Shown: positions 8,095-15,958, counted from the stretch's first letter. The stretch is 26,374 nt of DNA from an uncultured Campylobacter sp. (GCF_938045205.1 NZ_CALIMY010000040.1:1-26374); one strand, 5' to 3'. Program-made: numbers and translations. Notes: a model not told the origin generated them from the letters alone.

Positions 8095-9710
8095 CGTTTC
8101 GATTGCACCGCGTCGTGAGCGCTAGCTCGGCGCTCGGACAGATCCTGCGAGCGGGCGGTAGCTCGAAATTTCGCGACAGCAAGCTGAAATTTAATGCACG
8201 AGTTTAAAAACAGCGACGCGAAATTTTATCGTGCCCGCTCCGAGTACGGGTTGCCGAAGCCGCGTATTCCGACTAGGCTCTGTGCGATATGTAGAGCGTT
8301 TATTTCGAGTATGGACCGCTAAAACAGCTGCGCGAAATTTTATTTCGAGCGAGTATTAAAAGGTAGTATGAAATTTCACCGCGTCTGCTTGGCAAGCATA
8401 TTTGATAGCTGCTAAGTAATACGGCGATGTGAAATTTTGCGTGAGATTTACGGATTTCTCAGTTAGGCAGGCGCGGGATTTTTTTAAAATGCGGCGTAAA
8501 ATTTCATCTCGACTGCTAGCTTGCTTGAGGTGCGGAGCGTAAATTTTATCGCGATTGCCCTGAAGGCGGGCTGGGGTAAGCGATAAAATTTTAAAATTTT
8601 CGCAAATCAGTTCTTGCGCACACAAACCTCGCCAGCCGAATAAAAAACGCTGAAATTTGCAATTTTACGCGGCGTTTTATGAACTGTTCGCGCCGCTAAA
8701 TTAGAATTTCAAAACGCGAGCCCAAGCCGGTATCTTTGCGCTAGAAATTTTAAATTGCAAATTAAAATTTACATTATCTCGTTAGAATGGCTGGATTGCG
8801 AAGCAAGATTCGGCTCTGCTAGGTTAAATTTCAGCTCAAACTCAAATCTATGTAGCCGTATTGAAATTTACGGCTAATTTTGCCTAACGAGCTCGAATTT
8901 ACGCTGCGCTAAAACTAGGCCCAGAGCCAAAATTTTACGATGCGAAGCTCATTGACTTTAACTTGTGTTTTTTGCAAGAACGAGCGAGGCTAGCGCAAGG
9001 CGCGTTTGCGTTACCATAAAATTAAAAGAGCCTTTATGGCGGCGCAGATCTGCAATTTGCAGTAAAAATTAAAAGCCATGATTTTGGCTTATAAGGCGCA
9101 GGCGCAGCTTTTAGATGGTTTCTATCACGCTTTAAAGTGAGATTTACTTAGTAATTTCGCGCGATAGATTTTAACGGGCGGAATTTTATTATCGCTGCAA
9201 AATTTTTTGGCTTTTAAAATTTTGCTTTGTAGAATTTTAGACCTCATAGTTGTGATAAAGTGCGGCTCATCTTATTTCATAAGATTTTAGCGGCATCGCG
9301 CGCCTAATTTATATGGCATGATTCCAAAAAGCGCTTATTTTGAAATCCTGCGGGTAGAACCTATGAGACTGCGTTTGCGAGGTTTTGTAAGAATTTGATG
9401 GCAAAGCGCTCAATGCGTTTAAAAATTTTATTTGTGCGTCGAGCCCTCATTTGCGTTTCAAATTTTGCCATTGTGGCGGAATTTTGCTCACGTGGCAAGG
9501 GCTTGCATGCAAAGCGTCTGTGAAATTTAAGGATTTGGACGCTAAATTTATTAACGTGTTTAGCGACGCAACGCCGTGACTACCGCCATGCCTGCGCATA
9601 AAATCTCTCGCTGCAAGCGATTTAAAAAAGCTTTTTCGCTTCGTATAAATTTCGCGCCGCGAGCGTTTAAAAGCCGTAAGAGCTTTAAAAATTTAAATTG
9701 GAAAGATTGA
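8095..9710. other. 1.6-kb stretch with no recognisable gene
   Basis: Both strands lack a frame with a ribosome binding site and protein-like content; the longest (89 codons, minus, 8356-8625) does not read like a protein. The sequence consists mainly of GC-rich 8-15-base pieces separated by AAATTT-type words. It contains a near-identical direct repeat (8207-8229 and 8321-8343) and several small inverted repeats (for example CCATAAA / TTTATGG at 9013-9039). I found no tRNA-like cloverleaf or SRP, tmRNA or RNase P signature by eye. It could be a heavily decayed gene region or house an unannotated small RNA. Confidence 0.55.
8207..8343. repeat. Two near-identical 23-base direct repeats 114 bases apart
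   Basis: Positions 8207-8229 and 8321-8343 share 21 of 23 bases (AAAACAGC, two variable bases, then CGCGAAATTTTAT). The sequence nearby also echoes itself: CGAGTACGGG after copy one and CGAGTATGGA before copy two. Function unknown. Confidence 0.5.
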
Positions 9711-11270
9711 ATGACATTTTTTTCGCCCGAGTTTGTCCTTGCTTTTTTAGCGTTTTTAATCGTTTATTGGACGCTCAAAAATCATATTTTCGCGCAAAAA
9801 ATTCTGATCCTGTTAGCAAGCTACGGCTTTATGTGCTCCGTAAATCCGCGCTTTGCGCTAGTGCTTGCAGCCTATAGTGCCTTCGTATATTTTGCAGGTG
9901 CGTGTATTGCGCGCGCCAATCGCGTAGTCGCGAAAGCCATACCGCCCGCAAAGCAGTCTTCGCACAAGAAAAAGCTATCGCGTAAAGCAGCAGCCAAGCA
10001 GATGAGCGCAACAAAACAAGCTGGCATAGCAAAGCAGGTGCAAAAAGCGGGGTTAGCGAAGCAGCTCCCACTACCCACTACGAAGGCACGCGCAGTGATG
10101 CTTGCGGCGGTTGCTGGCGGCTTATTTTTTCTCGCGTTTTTCAAATATTACGGCTACGTCAGGGAGTTTTTCAATGCCGCGCTTGCCGCACTGCACCTAG
10201 GTGCCGTAGATAGCGTGGCGTTTCCGCTTGGAATTTCATATTATGTTTTCATGTCGATCACCTATTTCGTCTCGGTTTATAGGCGCGAATGCGGTGAGCA
10301 GGGCTTTTTGAGCTTGGCGTGCTTTTTAGCGTTTTTCCCTAGCGTCGTGATGGGTCCTATCGGGCGCGCTAGCGCTGCCAAGGGCGTAGAGCCAGTACTG
10401 CCACAGTTTGATCGCTTCAAGCACTTTGGCAATGCCGATGAAATTTATGTACTTATAATTTTTGCCTTAGTTAAGCTGCTGCTTATTAGCGGCTATTTGG
10501 GCGCGTATTATAGCGATGTGATTTCAGGCGTTTACGGCGACGAGCCTGAGTCCTCCGCGGCGCAAATTCTAGCCGCACTGCTGCTTTACGGCGTGGTGCT
10601 TTATACGAATTTTAGCGGTTTTATCGATATGGCGCGTGCGCTTGGACTTGCGATGGGCTTTAAGCTGCCTCAGAATTTTAATATGCCCTATGCGGCTAAG
10701 AATTTAGGCGAGTTTTGGGATCGCTGGCATATCAGCTTATCCACGTTTATACGCGATTATATTTATATCCCGCTCGGTGGCTCGCGCAATGGCTTTGCGC
10801 GCACCTGCGTAAATTTGCTAATCGCATTTGCGCTCTCGGGCATCTGGCACGGCGCGGGATTAAATTTTTTGATTTGGGGACTTTTGCACGGAGCGGCGCT
10901 TGTGTTTTTAAAATGTCTTGCCAAAGTGGGCGTAAAGCCGCTAAATCCGCATTTGGCGCTTTTTTGCACCTATATTTTTGTAAGTTTCGCTTGGATTTTT
11001 TTCGCCAATTCCCTTCCAGATGCGGCGGCGATTTTGAGCGCTTTTGCCCGCGCACGAGCTTTCGGAGATATTAGCGAGCTAGCGGTACTTGCGGGGATTT
11101 TAGCGGGGATTTTTGTTTATCCTAAAATTTCAGCTCTTAAAGATACTTTGATCGCGCTTTTTGCCGAGCTGCCGTTTTTGCCTAAAGCTCTCGCGCTCGG
11201 CGTGATCTTCACGCTGATTTTCGCGCTGATGCCAAGCGGAATTCCAAATTTCATCTACGCAGGATTTTAG
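9711..11270 (+). CDS. patA: MBOAT-family membrane O-acyltransferase, PatA-like (peptidoglycan O-acetylation)
   Basis: A 519-residue polytopic protein of the MBOAT/AlgI family. Family marks are FPLGISYYVFMSITYFVSVYR, NFSGFIDMARALG, the FWDRWHISLSTFIRDYIYIPLGG block (H340) and the catalytic-type histidine H380 in SGIWHGAG. It would move acetyl groups from the cytoplasm across the inner membrane. In C. jejuni and Neisseria, PatA/PacA hands acetyl to PatB/PacB for O-acetylation of MurNAc, and the two SGNH genes directly downstream support that role over alginate or other acylation. Residues ~71-126 form a Lys/Gln/Ala-rich insertion with repeated AKQ/TKQ units between membrane segments. The upstream GGAAAG is a modest ribosome binding site. 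The stop codon directly abuts the next ATG. Confidence 0.85.
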   Translation: MTFFSPEFVLAFLAFLIVYWTLKNHIFAQKILILLASYGFMCSVNPRFALVLAAYSAFVYFAGACIARANRVVAKAIPPAKQSSHKKKLSRKAAAKQMSATKQAGIAKQVQKAGLAKQLPLPTTKARAVMLAAVAGGLFFLAFFKYYGYVREFFNAALAALHLGAVDSVAFPLGISYYVFMSITYFVSVYRRECGEQGFLSLACFLAFFPSVVMGPIGRASAAKGVEPVLPQFDRFKHFGNADEIYVLIIFALVKLLLISGYLGAYYSDVISGVYGDEPESSAAQILAALLLYGVVLYTNFSGFIDMARALGLAMGFKLPQNFNMPYAAKNLGEFWDRWHISLSTFIRDYIYIPLGGSRNGFARTCVNLLIAFALSGIWHGAGLNFLIWGLLHGAALVFLKCLAKVGVKPLNPHLALFCTYIFVSFAWIFFANSLPDAAAILSAFARARAFGDISELAVLAGILAGIFVYPKISALKDTLIALFAELPFLPKALALGVIFTLIFALMPSGIPNFIYAGF

Positions 11271-12581
11271 ATGCTTAGGTTTGTTTCGACTCTGCTTTTT
11301 GCGCTGCTTTTCTCGGCATTTTTTATGCAAGGCTCGCTGCTTTATTATTTGGAGCAGAGATTTCACGATGATTTTGGGCTGGAAGAATGGCTGCGCCACT
11401 CGCCGTTTCGCGTAGGCGGAGAGATCTACGAAAAGATTGCAAATGGCGTAGATAAGCTTGAGCAGCGTATCAAAGGCGAGGACATTAGCAAGGATGAGGA
11501 CGCAAGTCCGCATAGCGGAAGCAAAAATTTTAAAAAACCTGCACAAGATCGTATGGCGGAAAATCAAGCTTTGCAAAGCATGGGGGTGCGAGATCACGAT
11601 ACTTCGCAAAGCGTTAAACCGCAAGATAGCAAGCCGCAGGCTCATGCCGCGAAGAATTCCTCTTTAAATAATTCTACGCATCATTTAAAAACGCGCGATT
11701 CTGCGCAGGAGCCTTACGCACCAAATTCCGCCCCTCAAAATTCTACTTCGCGAAATTCCGTGTCACAAAGCCTGGCTACAACAAGCTCTGTACCGCGCAG
11801 CTCCGCTGAGTCGCAAAATACCGTCACGGCAAGCGCAACCTTGCAAAGCGGCGAAAATTCCTATTCTCAGCTCCCTGTTCCGCAGGCTTTGGAGCAGAAT
11901 TTAACGACGCAAAGCTCCGTGGAGGTTGATGCTAAAATTTCGCTTAGCGACGATGGCAAAATCCGCCTAAATGCAGGCGATGAGGTACTTTTTATGGGCG
12001 ATAGTCTGATGCAATACGTGGGGATGAGCGCTAAGAAATTTTTCCCGAAGCGAAGCCTGAGGGTGATCGATCTTAGCAAGCAATCGACGGGGCTTGCGAG
12101 CAAGAAATCTTTCGACTGGCAAAAGACGCTCGATACTGCGCTTAGAGAGAATGGCGGCGTTAAGCTCGTAGTCGTGCTGCTGGGCGCCAATGACGTCTGG
12201 GAGTATCGCGCAGGAGGTAAAACTTATGGCATTAAAACGCCGCGCTGGCGAGAGTTTTACGCCTCAAGAGTGCGCGAGATCTATGATACGGCGCACTCGC
12301 ACGGCGCGGGAGTGCTGTGGCTAGCGATGCCGTGTATGCAAAAGCCCGATTTTGAGGAGAAAACGCAGCTGCTAAATCAAATATATGCCGACGCTAGTAT
12401 GGCGCTTGGCGGGTATTTTATGCAAACAACCCCGCTGGTGTGCGAAAAAGGCGCCTATAAAACCTATCTGCAAAGCGGCTCCAAGCTCGTGCGCGTGCGT
12501 CAAGACGACGGCATTCATATGAGCAAAGAGGGTTGCGAAGCGGTAGCGAAAGAAATTTTATCAAGGATTGAAGTTGAGTAA
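11271..12581 (+). CDS. patB: SGNH-fold periplasmic acetyltransferase, PatB-like (DUF459 type)
   Basis: A 436-residue protein with an N-terminal membrane anchor (residues ~1-25), a short conserved stretch (LRHSPFRVGGEIYEKIANGVD), a long Ser/Asn/Gln/Thr-rich low-complexity linker (~70-225), and a C-terminal SGNH domain. The catalytic blocks are G243-D244-S245-L, G305-A306-N307-D308 and D413-x-x-H416. In the PatA/PatB model it takes acetyl from PatA and places it on the C6 hydroxyl of MurNAc in the periplasm. The linker contains one PglB-type sequon, E208-Q-N210-L-T212, so it may be N-glycosylated (inference). The ATG follows the patA stop with no gap, and the 3' end overlaps the next gene, indicating translational coupling. 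DUF459/SGNH proteins with other substrates are the alternative. Confidence 0.8.
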   Translation: MLRFVSTLLFALLFSAFFMQGSLLYYLEQRFHDDFGLEEWLRHSPFRVGGEIYEKIANGVDKLEQRIKGEDISKDEDASPHSGSKNFKKPAQDRMAENQALQSMGVRDHDTSQSVKPQDSKPQAHAAKNSSLNNSTHHLKTRDSAQEPYAPNSAPQNSTSRNSVSQSLATTSSVPRSSAESQNTVTASATLQSGENSYSQLPVPQALEQNLTTQSSVEVDAKISLSDDGKIRLNAGDEVLFMGDSLMQYVGMSAKKFFPKRSLRVIDLSKQSTGLASKKSFDWQKTLDTALRENGGVKLVVVLLGANDVWEYRAGGKTYGIKTPRWREFYASRVREIYDTAHSHGAGVLWLAMPCMQKPDFEEKTQLLNQIYADASMALGGYFMQTTPLVCEKGAYKTYLQSGSKLVRVRQDDGIHMSKEGCEAVAKEILSRIEVE

Positions 12582-13626
12582 ATTTATAGTGATTTTATTT
12601 GCCGCATTATTAGGCGGATGCGCGGCAAACGCAGGCGTTCGCGGCATAAATTCCGCAAACGCAAAAAGCTCTGCGGGCTTTGGAGTGAAATTTTTTGGCG
12701 ATTCGCATTTAGGAAGCGACGCGCTGATAGATGCTTTCAGACATGGTTTTTTCGTGCAAAACAGCGTCGGCTTCGTGCCTGCAATGATGCCTAAATATCA
12801 CAAAAGCGAAAATATAGAATTTAAGCAAAGCGGCTTTAATGTGATCTCGTCTCGCACTGAGCAAGACCCAGATTTCCCGCTATGCGGAGTGATCGCTACC
12901 GGCAAAAAGGGCGCTAACGTGCGACTGGAGCTAAAGCAGCTTAGCGGCGATTTTTACGTCGAAATTTTACATAAATCGGATCAGGGCGGCGAGATTTTTC
13001 GCGTGCGCGATGCAAGCGGGCTAAGCGCGTATATTTCGCAAGAAGTGCCGCAGAAATGGGAGTATTCTAAGATGCGACTTAGATTTCCGATCGAAATTCG
13101 ATCGCTGCGTGACGGAGCAGAGCTTGGAGGATATAAAATTTACCGCAAAAACGCGCGCTTTGCAGACTCTTGTGCGAGCAACGGCGCGTTTAGCAACCTC
13201 TACGAAAAATGGGGTGCAGATGCCTTTGGTAGGGATTTTTCGGGACTTAGATACGATCTCGTAGTCATCGCTTACGGCACAAACGATGCGATGGATCCGC
13301 GCTTTGACGAGCAAAAATTCTACCAAAGCGTCCGTGGGCTGCTTCGCTCCGTCCGCTCCGCAGCTCCCGGTGCAAAAATCCTGCTCGTAGCGCCGCCGCG
13401 AAGCCCTAAAGTGCCAAACGCCTCACGCGCTGCGGAGGTACTAGCACATCTAGCGCGAGACGAAGGGGCAATGTTTTACGACATAGCCGGTCTTATGGAT
13501 GAGGATGGCGGCTGGCGCGGCTGGCGCGAGCGTGGGCTGATCCGCCCTGACGAAATCCACTTGCAAAAAGAGGGCTACGAAAAAATCGGCGCAGCGCTGG
13601 CGACGAAATTGCGCGGCAGACTTTAA
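12574..13626 (+). CDS. ape1: SGNH-fold lipoprotein, Ape1-like O-acetylpeptidoglycan esterase
   Basis: I place the start at TTG 12574, which follows AAGGA by six bases; an in-frame TTG at 12568 lies too close to that site. The 350-residue product has a lipoprotein signal (L13-G14-G15-C16, with Ala at +2, fitting the outer membrane). Catalytic blocks are G42-D43-S44-H45, typical of Ape1 (GDSH), YGTND, and D326-E-I-H329. Ape1 removes O-acetyl groups from peptidoglycan so that lytic transglycosylases can act. The middle (~80-200) has the beta-rich insert seen between the GDSH and the C-terminal SGNH blocks in Ape1 proteins. The gene overlaps patB by eight bases, completing a patA-patB-ape1 operon. 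Confidence 0.82.
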   Translation: MSKFIVILFAALLGGCAANAGVRGINSANAKSSAGFGVKFFGDSHLGSDALIDAFRHGFFVQNSVGFVPAMMPKYHKSENIEFKQSGFNVISSRTEQDPDFPLCGVIATGKKGANVRLELKQLSGDFYVEILHKSDQGGEIFRVRDASGLSAYISQEVPQKWEYSKMRLRFPIEIRSLRDGAELGGYKIYRKNARFADSCASNGAFSNLYEKWGADAFGRDFSGLRYDLVVIAYGTNDAMDPRFDEQKFYQSVRGLLRSVRSAAPGAKILLVAPPRSPKVPNASRAAEVLAHLARDEGAMFYDIAGLMDEDGGWRGWRERGLIRPDEIHLQKEGYEKIGAALATKLRGRL

Positions 13627-13988
13627 AATTAATCTTTAAATTTAGGCGGCTCGCCGTAAAATTTACAAAGTTGGTCGCTAAATTTAAAATTTAGCGGCAG
13701 TAAGCAAAGCTGCGCCTACTTGGATTTCGCCGCTTAAATCTGCGCCGCGAAATTTAAATCAGAAGCCGCGGCTTTAAATTTACGCGTCGATAGGCTTGAT
13801 GCCTGTGCTTTTAAAATACGTCGCCCAAATTTACGCTTTTAATTTGGATTAAATTTATGTGGTTACGGCTAGGGGCGAAAGGTCTGTGCGGCGTGCGCTG
13901 CATAAAATTTAGCGCTTAAATTCCATTCGCACGGGCTGCAGCAAAGCACGGCGAGCTAAATTTAAAGGAAAGCAAAAAAAGGAAGCAG
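13627..13988. other. Spacer after ape1, dense in AAATTT
   Basis: No gene seen. By eye it contains ten exact copies of AAATTT in 362 bases, two of them inside a perfect hairpin (13676-13696). It also contains GGCG-GCT-CGCC at 13645-13655. Confidence 0.55.
13674..13698. terminator. Hairpin after the patA-patB-ape1 operon
   Basis: CGCTAAATT (13676-13684) and AATTTAGCG (13688-13696) pair perfectly around TAA, and the stem can extend by a G-T and a G-C pair. It begins 48 bases past the ape1 stop. There is no T-run, so I call it only a possible terminator. Confidence 0.4.
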
Positions 13989-14699
13989 ATGATATATCTT
14001 TGCGGTGATACGCACGGCATAAACGAGATCGGCAAAATAACGAACAAAGCCTTTACTAGCGGGCTTAGCGCCGATGATTTCGTCATCGTGCTCGGGGATT
14101 TTGGGCTGTTTTGGAGCGAGCGGATAGATGAGTTTATGGCGCGCAAAAATATAGAAAGATATTTCCCCGCCACGCTTCTTTTCATAGACGGCAACCACGA
14201 AAATTTCGATATGTTGGATGAACTGCCGTGCGAGCGAAAATTCGGCGGCACCGTGAGCGTGGGTAGTGAAAACATATTTTGGCTGCGACGCGGCGAAATT
14301 TACGAGATTGCGGGGCGACGATTTTTGTGCTTCGGCGGCGCGCTTAGCGTCGATAAGGCGCATCGGATACCGGGGCTTAGCTGGTGGGCGCGCGAGATTC
14401 CGAGCGAGGAGGAGTTTGCTTGTGCGATACGAAATGCGCGCGATTTCATCGCCGCGGGCGGGCGGATCGATGCGGTGCTAAGCCACACGGCGCCGGGGTT
14501 TGCGATGAAATTTTTAAAAGAGTACCTTTGGTGCGGCAAAAGCACCCCCGATAAAACGTCTGAGTATTTAGAGAGGATCTTTGAGCTCGTAAGGCCTGAG
14601 CGGTGGTATTTCGGACACTTTCACGGCGATAAAAAATTCCATACGCGCGGTTGCGATTTTCATCTTTGCTACGATGAAATTTTAAAATTTGAAGACTAG
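13989..14699 (+). CDS. Calcineurin-like metallophosphoesterase
   Basis: A 236-residue soluble protein with every block of the two-metal calcineurin-like phosphoesterase fold: G6-D7-T-H9-G, G36-D37-F-G, G68-N69-H70-E71, S165-H166 and G209-H210-F-H212-G. D7, H9, D37, N69, H166, H210 and H212 would bind the two metals. The N-terminus lacks a signal peptide, so it acts in the cytoplasm. The substrate cannot be read from the sequence; relatives include phosphodiesterases and protein or nucleotide phosphatases. The ATG follows AAAGGAAGC. It appears monocistronic, with AAATTT-rich spacers on both sides. The C-terminal region has three further cysteines (C182, C225 and C232 or thereabouts). Confidence 0.85.
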   Translation: MIYLCGDTHGINEIGKITNKAFTSGLSADDFVIVLGDFGLFWSERIDEFMARKNIERYFPATLLFIDGNHENFDMLDELPCERKFGGTVSVGSENIFWLRRGEIYEIAGRRFLCFGGALSVDKAHRIPGLSWWAREIPSEEEFACAIRNARDFIAAGGRIDAVLSHTAPGFAMKFLKEYLWCGKSTPDKTSEYLERIFELVRPERWYFGHFHGDKKFHTRGCDFHLCYDEILKFED

Positions 14700-14814
14700 C
14701 CTTAAGCCCGCGGCAGCAAAATTTAAAGCTTGCAAACGGCGAAATTCTGCCCATAAATTTTAAACGCTACGACGCGCGAAATTTTAGCCTTTATATTAAA
14801 ATTTAAGCTAGTTC

Positions 14815-14823
14815 TGCTACAAT
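14815..14823 (+). promoter_or_regulatory. Extended -10 promoter of the selenoprotein gene
   Basis: TGC followed by TACAAT (14818-14823), matching the two other extended -10 elements in the window except for one base. It is 28 bases before the ATG, and a T-run (14831-14836) follows. Confidence 0.55.
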
Positions 14824-14850
14824 GTGACACTTTTTTAGAAAGGAATAAAG

Positions 14851-15084
14851 ATGAAGGTCGTAATTACGTATTGTAATTCTTGATCTTATAGACCGCAAGC
14901 TCTCCGTGTGAGAGATGAAATAACAAGCGTCTATAAGGATGCAGTTGTCGAGTTGGTCCCTGGTGGCAGCGGAGACTTTCTAGTAGAAGTTGACGGCAGA
15001 AAGCTTTTCTTTAATAAAGATTTTGCTAAGCCTCGTTTCCCAAGTGAAGGTGAAATTTTAAATCTAATTAAAGTTGCAGCCTAG
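14851..15084 (+). CDS. SelW-like (Rdx family) selenoprotein with in-frame TGA
   Basis: The ATG follows AAAGGAATAAAG. Codon 11 (14881-14883) is TGA; read as selenocysteine, the frame continues without a stop to TAG at 15082-15084, giving 77 residues. The redox motif is C8-N9-S10-U11, the C-x-x-U of SelW/SelT/SelH (Rdx) proteins, in the expected beta-strand-then-motif position at the N-terminus (MKVVITYCNS-U-SYRPQALRVRDEI). The rest fits Rdx: VELVPGGSGDFLVEVDGRKLFFNK resembles the SelW beta-hairpin core, and a conserved-looking F-P-S-E-G-E-I helix ends it. A SECIS-like stem-loop begins one base after the TGA. The gene has its own promoter and terminator. Rdx proteins are small cytoplasmic thioredoxin-fold redox proteins; the substrate is unknown. 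Without selenium, translation would stop after ten residues. Confidence 0.9.
14884..14938 (+). promoter_or_regulatory. Bacterial SECIS-like element for selenocysteine insertion
   Basis: Directly after the TGA, CTTATAGAC (14885-14893) pairs perfectly with GTCTATAAG (14929-14937), with a G-T pair outside. Within it, CTCTC (14900-14904) pairs with GAGAG (14910-14914) around loop CGTGT. The apical loop begins 22 bases after the TGA, in the range known for bacterial SECIS elements, which SelB reads within the coding sequence. The loop contains the GU typical of SelB-bound hairpins. Confidence 0.8.
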
Positions 15085-15090
15085 CTCAAA

Positions 15091-15131
15091 GCCCGAAAGT
15101 GGGTCGTAAGATTTGCTTCGGGCGTTTTTTT
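15091..15131 (+). terminator. Intrinsic terminator of the selenoprotein gene
   Basis: GCCCGAA (15091-15097) pairs with TTCGGGC (15117-15123), followed by G and seven T (15125-15131). This is the clearest Rho-independent terminator in the window and lies just past the TAG at 15084, which supports that stop as the true end of the gene. Confidence 0.85.
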
Positions 15132-15326
15132 ATACTCAAATTTAATATCCCTAAATTTAATCGTAAAACTATCCTAAATTTTGCCAAAATCAGCGCTGCG
15201 TAAAGCTTAGACCAAATTATCCCGCATTTCGGCAAATTTGAAAAGTTATTTTAATCAAAATTTATGCGAAGATCGCGGTTTAAATTTTATCGCTCGGAGT
15301 TTATAAATTTCAAAAGAAAGAGGAAA

Positions 15327-15354
15327 TTTTTGCGAAATCAAAATTTCGCAAAAA
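15327..15354 (-). terminator. Terminator of efp
   Basis: TTTTTGCGAAAT (15327-15338) and ATTTCGCAAAAA (15343-15354) are perfect reverse complements around a 4-base loop. On the minus strand the stem is followed by T-rich sequence. It lies ten bases past the efp stop. Confidence 0.75.
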
Positions 15355-15363
15355 CAGGGGGGA

Positions 15364-15930
15364 TTATTTATTTGCGCGCTCAATATACTCGCCGCGGACG
15401 GTGTCAACGCGGATGACCTCACCTTCGAGCACGTGAAATGGGATCTGTACCACGGCGCCGGTCTCAAGCGTGGCGGGCTTTTTGTTGCTGCCCTGCGTAT
15501 CGCCGCGGAAATTTGGCGCAGTTTCTACGATCTTAAGCTCCACCACCTGCGGCACATCCACGCCGATCGCTTTGCCGTTGTAAAACATTATATTTACCAT
15601 CATGCCATCTAGCATCCATTTTTTCGCCTCGCCCACGTCCTCGTCGCTGATCGCGATCTGTTCGTAGCTATCGGTATCCATGAACTGACACGCCTCGCCG
15701 TCGTCGTAGAGATACTGCATCTCTTTTTCCTCAAGATTCGGCGCTTCGCATTTATCGCCTGCGTGGAAGGTCTTTTCAAGCACCTTGCCGTCGATGAAAG
15801 ATTTTATTTTAACGCGCACGAAAGCTGGCCCTTTGCCCGGTTTTACGTGTTGGTATTCTATGATTTTAAACGGAATTCCGTCCACCTCAATTTTTAGACC
15901 TTTTTTTAGATCGCCCATTGAATAAGCCAT
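15364..15930 (-). CDS. efp: Translation elongation factor P
   Basis: EF-P binds the ribosome between the P and E sites and relieves stalling at polyproline stretches. The 188-residue length is normal, with the three beta-barrel domains in order: KOW-like domain I (~1-65), OB domain II (~68-125) and OB domain III (~130-188, with the family signature region TLETGAVVQIPFHVLEGEVIRVDT). The tip of domain I is H-V-K-P-G-K33-G, so the residue modified in E. coli (Lys34, beta-lysylation by EpmA) is Lys here. No epmA/epmB is in view, so modification is unknown. The start ATG follows AAGGAG. It is divergent from the DsbC-like gene and has its own terminator. Confidence 0.97.
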   Translation of the reverse strand: MAYSMGDLKKGLKIEVDGIPFKIIEYQHVKPGKGPAFVRVKIKSFIDGKVLEKTFHAGDKCEAPNLEEKEMQYLYDDGEACQFMDTDSYEQIAISDEDVGEAKKWMLDGMMVNIMFYNGKAIGVDVPQVVELKIVETAPNFRGDTQGSNKKPATLETGAVVQIPFHVLEGEVIRVDTVRGEYIERANK

Positions 15931-15958
15931 AAATTTCTCCTTAAATTAATGAGGCGCG

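Noticed and set aside
8356..8625. 89-codon minus-strand frame in the long spacer
   Set aside because: No ribosome binding site, low-quality composition, and it runs across the AAATTT-rich filler seen elsewhere.
8095..9710. CRISPR array or mobile-element remnant
   Set aside because: Repeats are too few and irregular for CRISPR, and I see no terminal inverted repeats or transposase fragments.
11130..11645. 171-codon minus-strand frame across the patA/patB junction
   Set aside because: It is antisense to two well-supported genes and reads as Lys/Arg/Cys-rich noise.
12568..12573. Upstream TTG as the start of the ape1-like gene
   Set aside because: It directly touches the AAGGA ribosome binding site; the TTG at 12574 has proper spacing.
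14851..14883. The gene at 14851 as a pseudogene with a nonsense mutation
   Set aside because: The TGA falls exactly at the redox position of the Rdx family, is followed by a SECIS-like stem-loop, and the rest of the frame, promoter and terminator are intact. A random nonsense mutation would not explain all of these.
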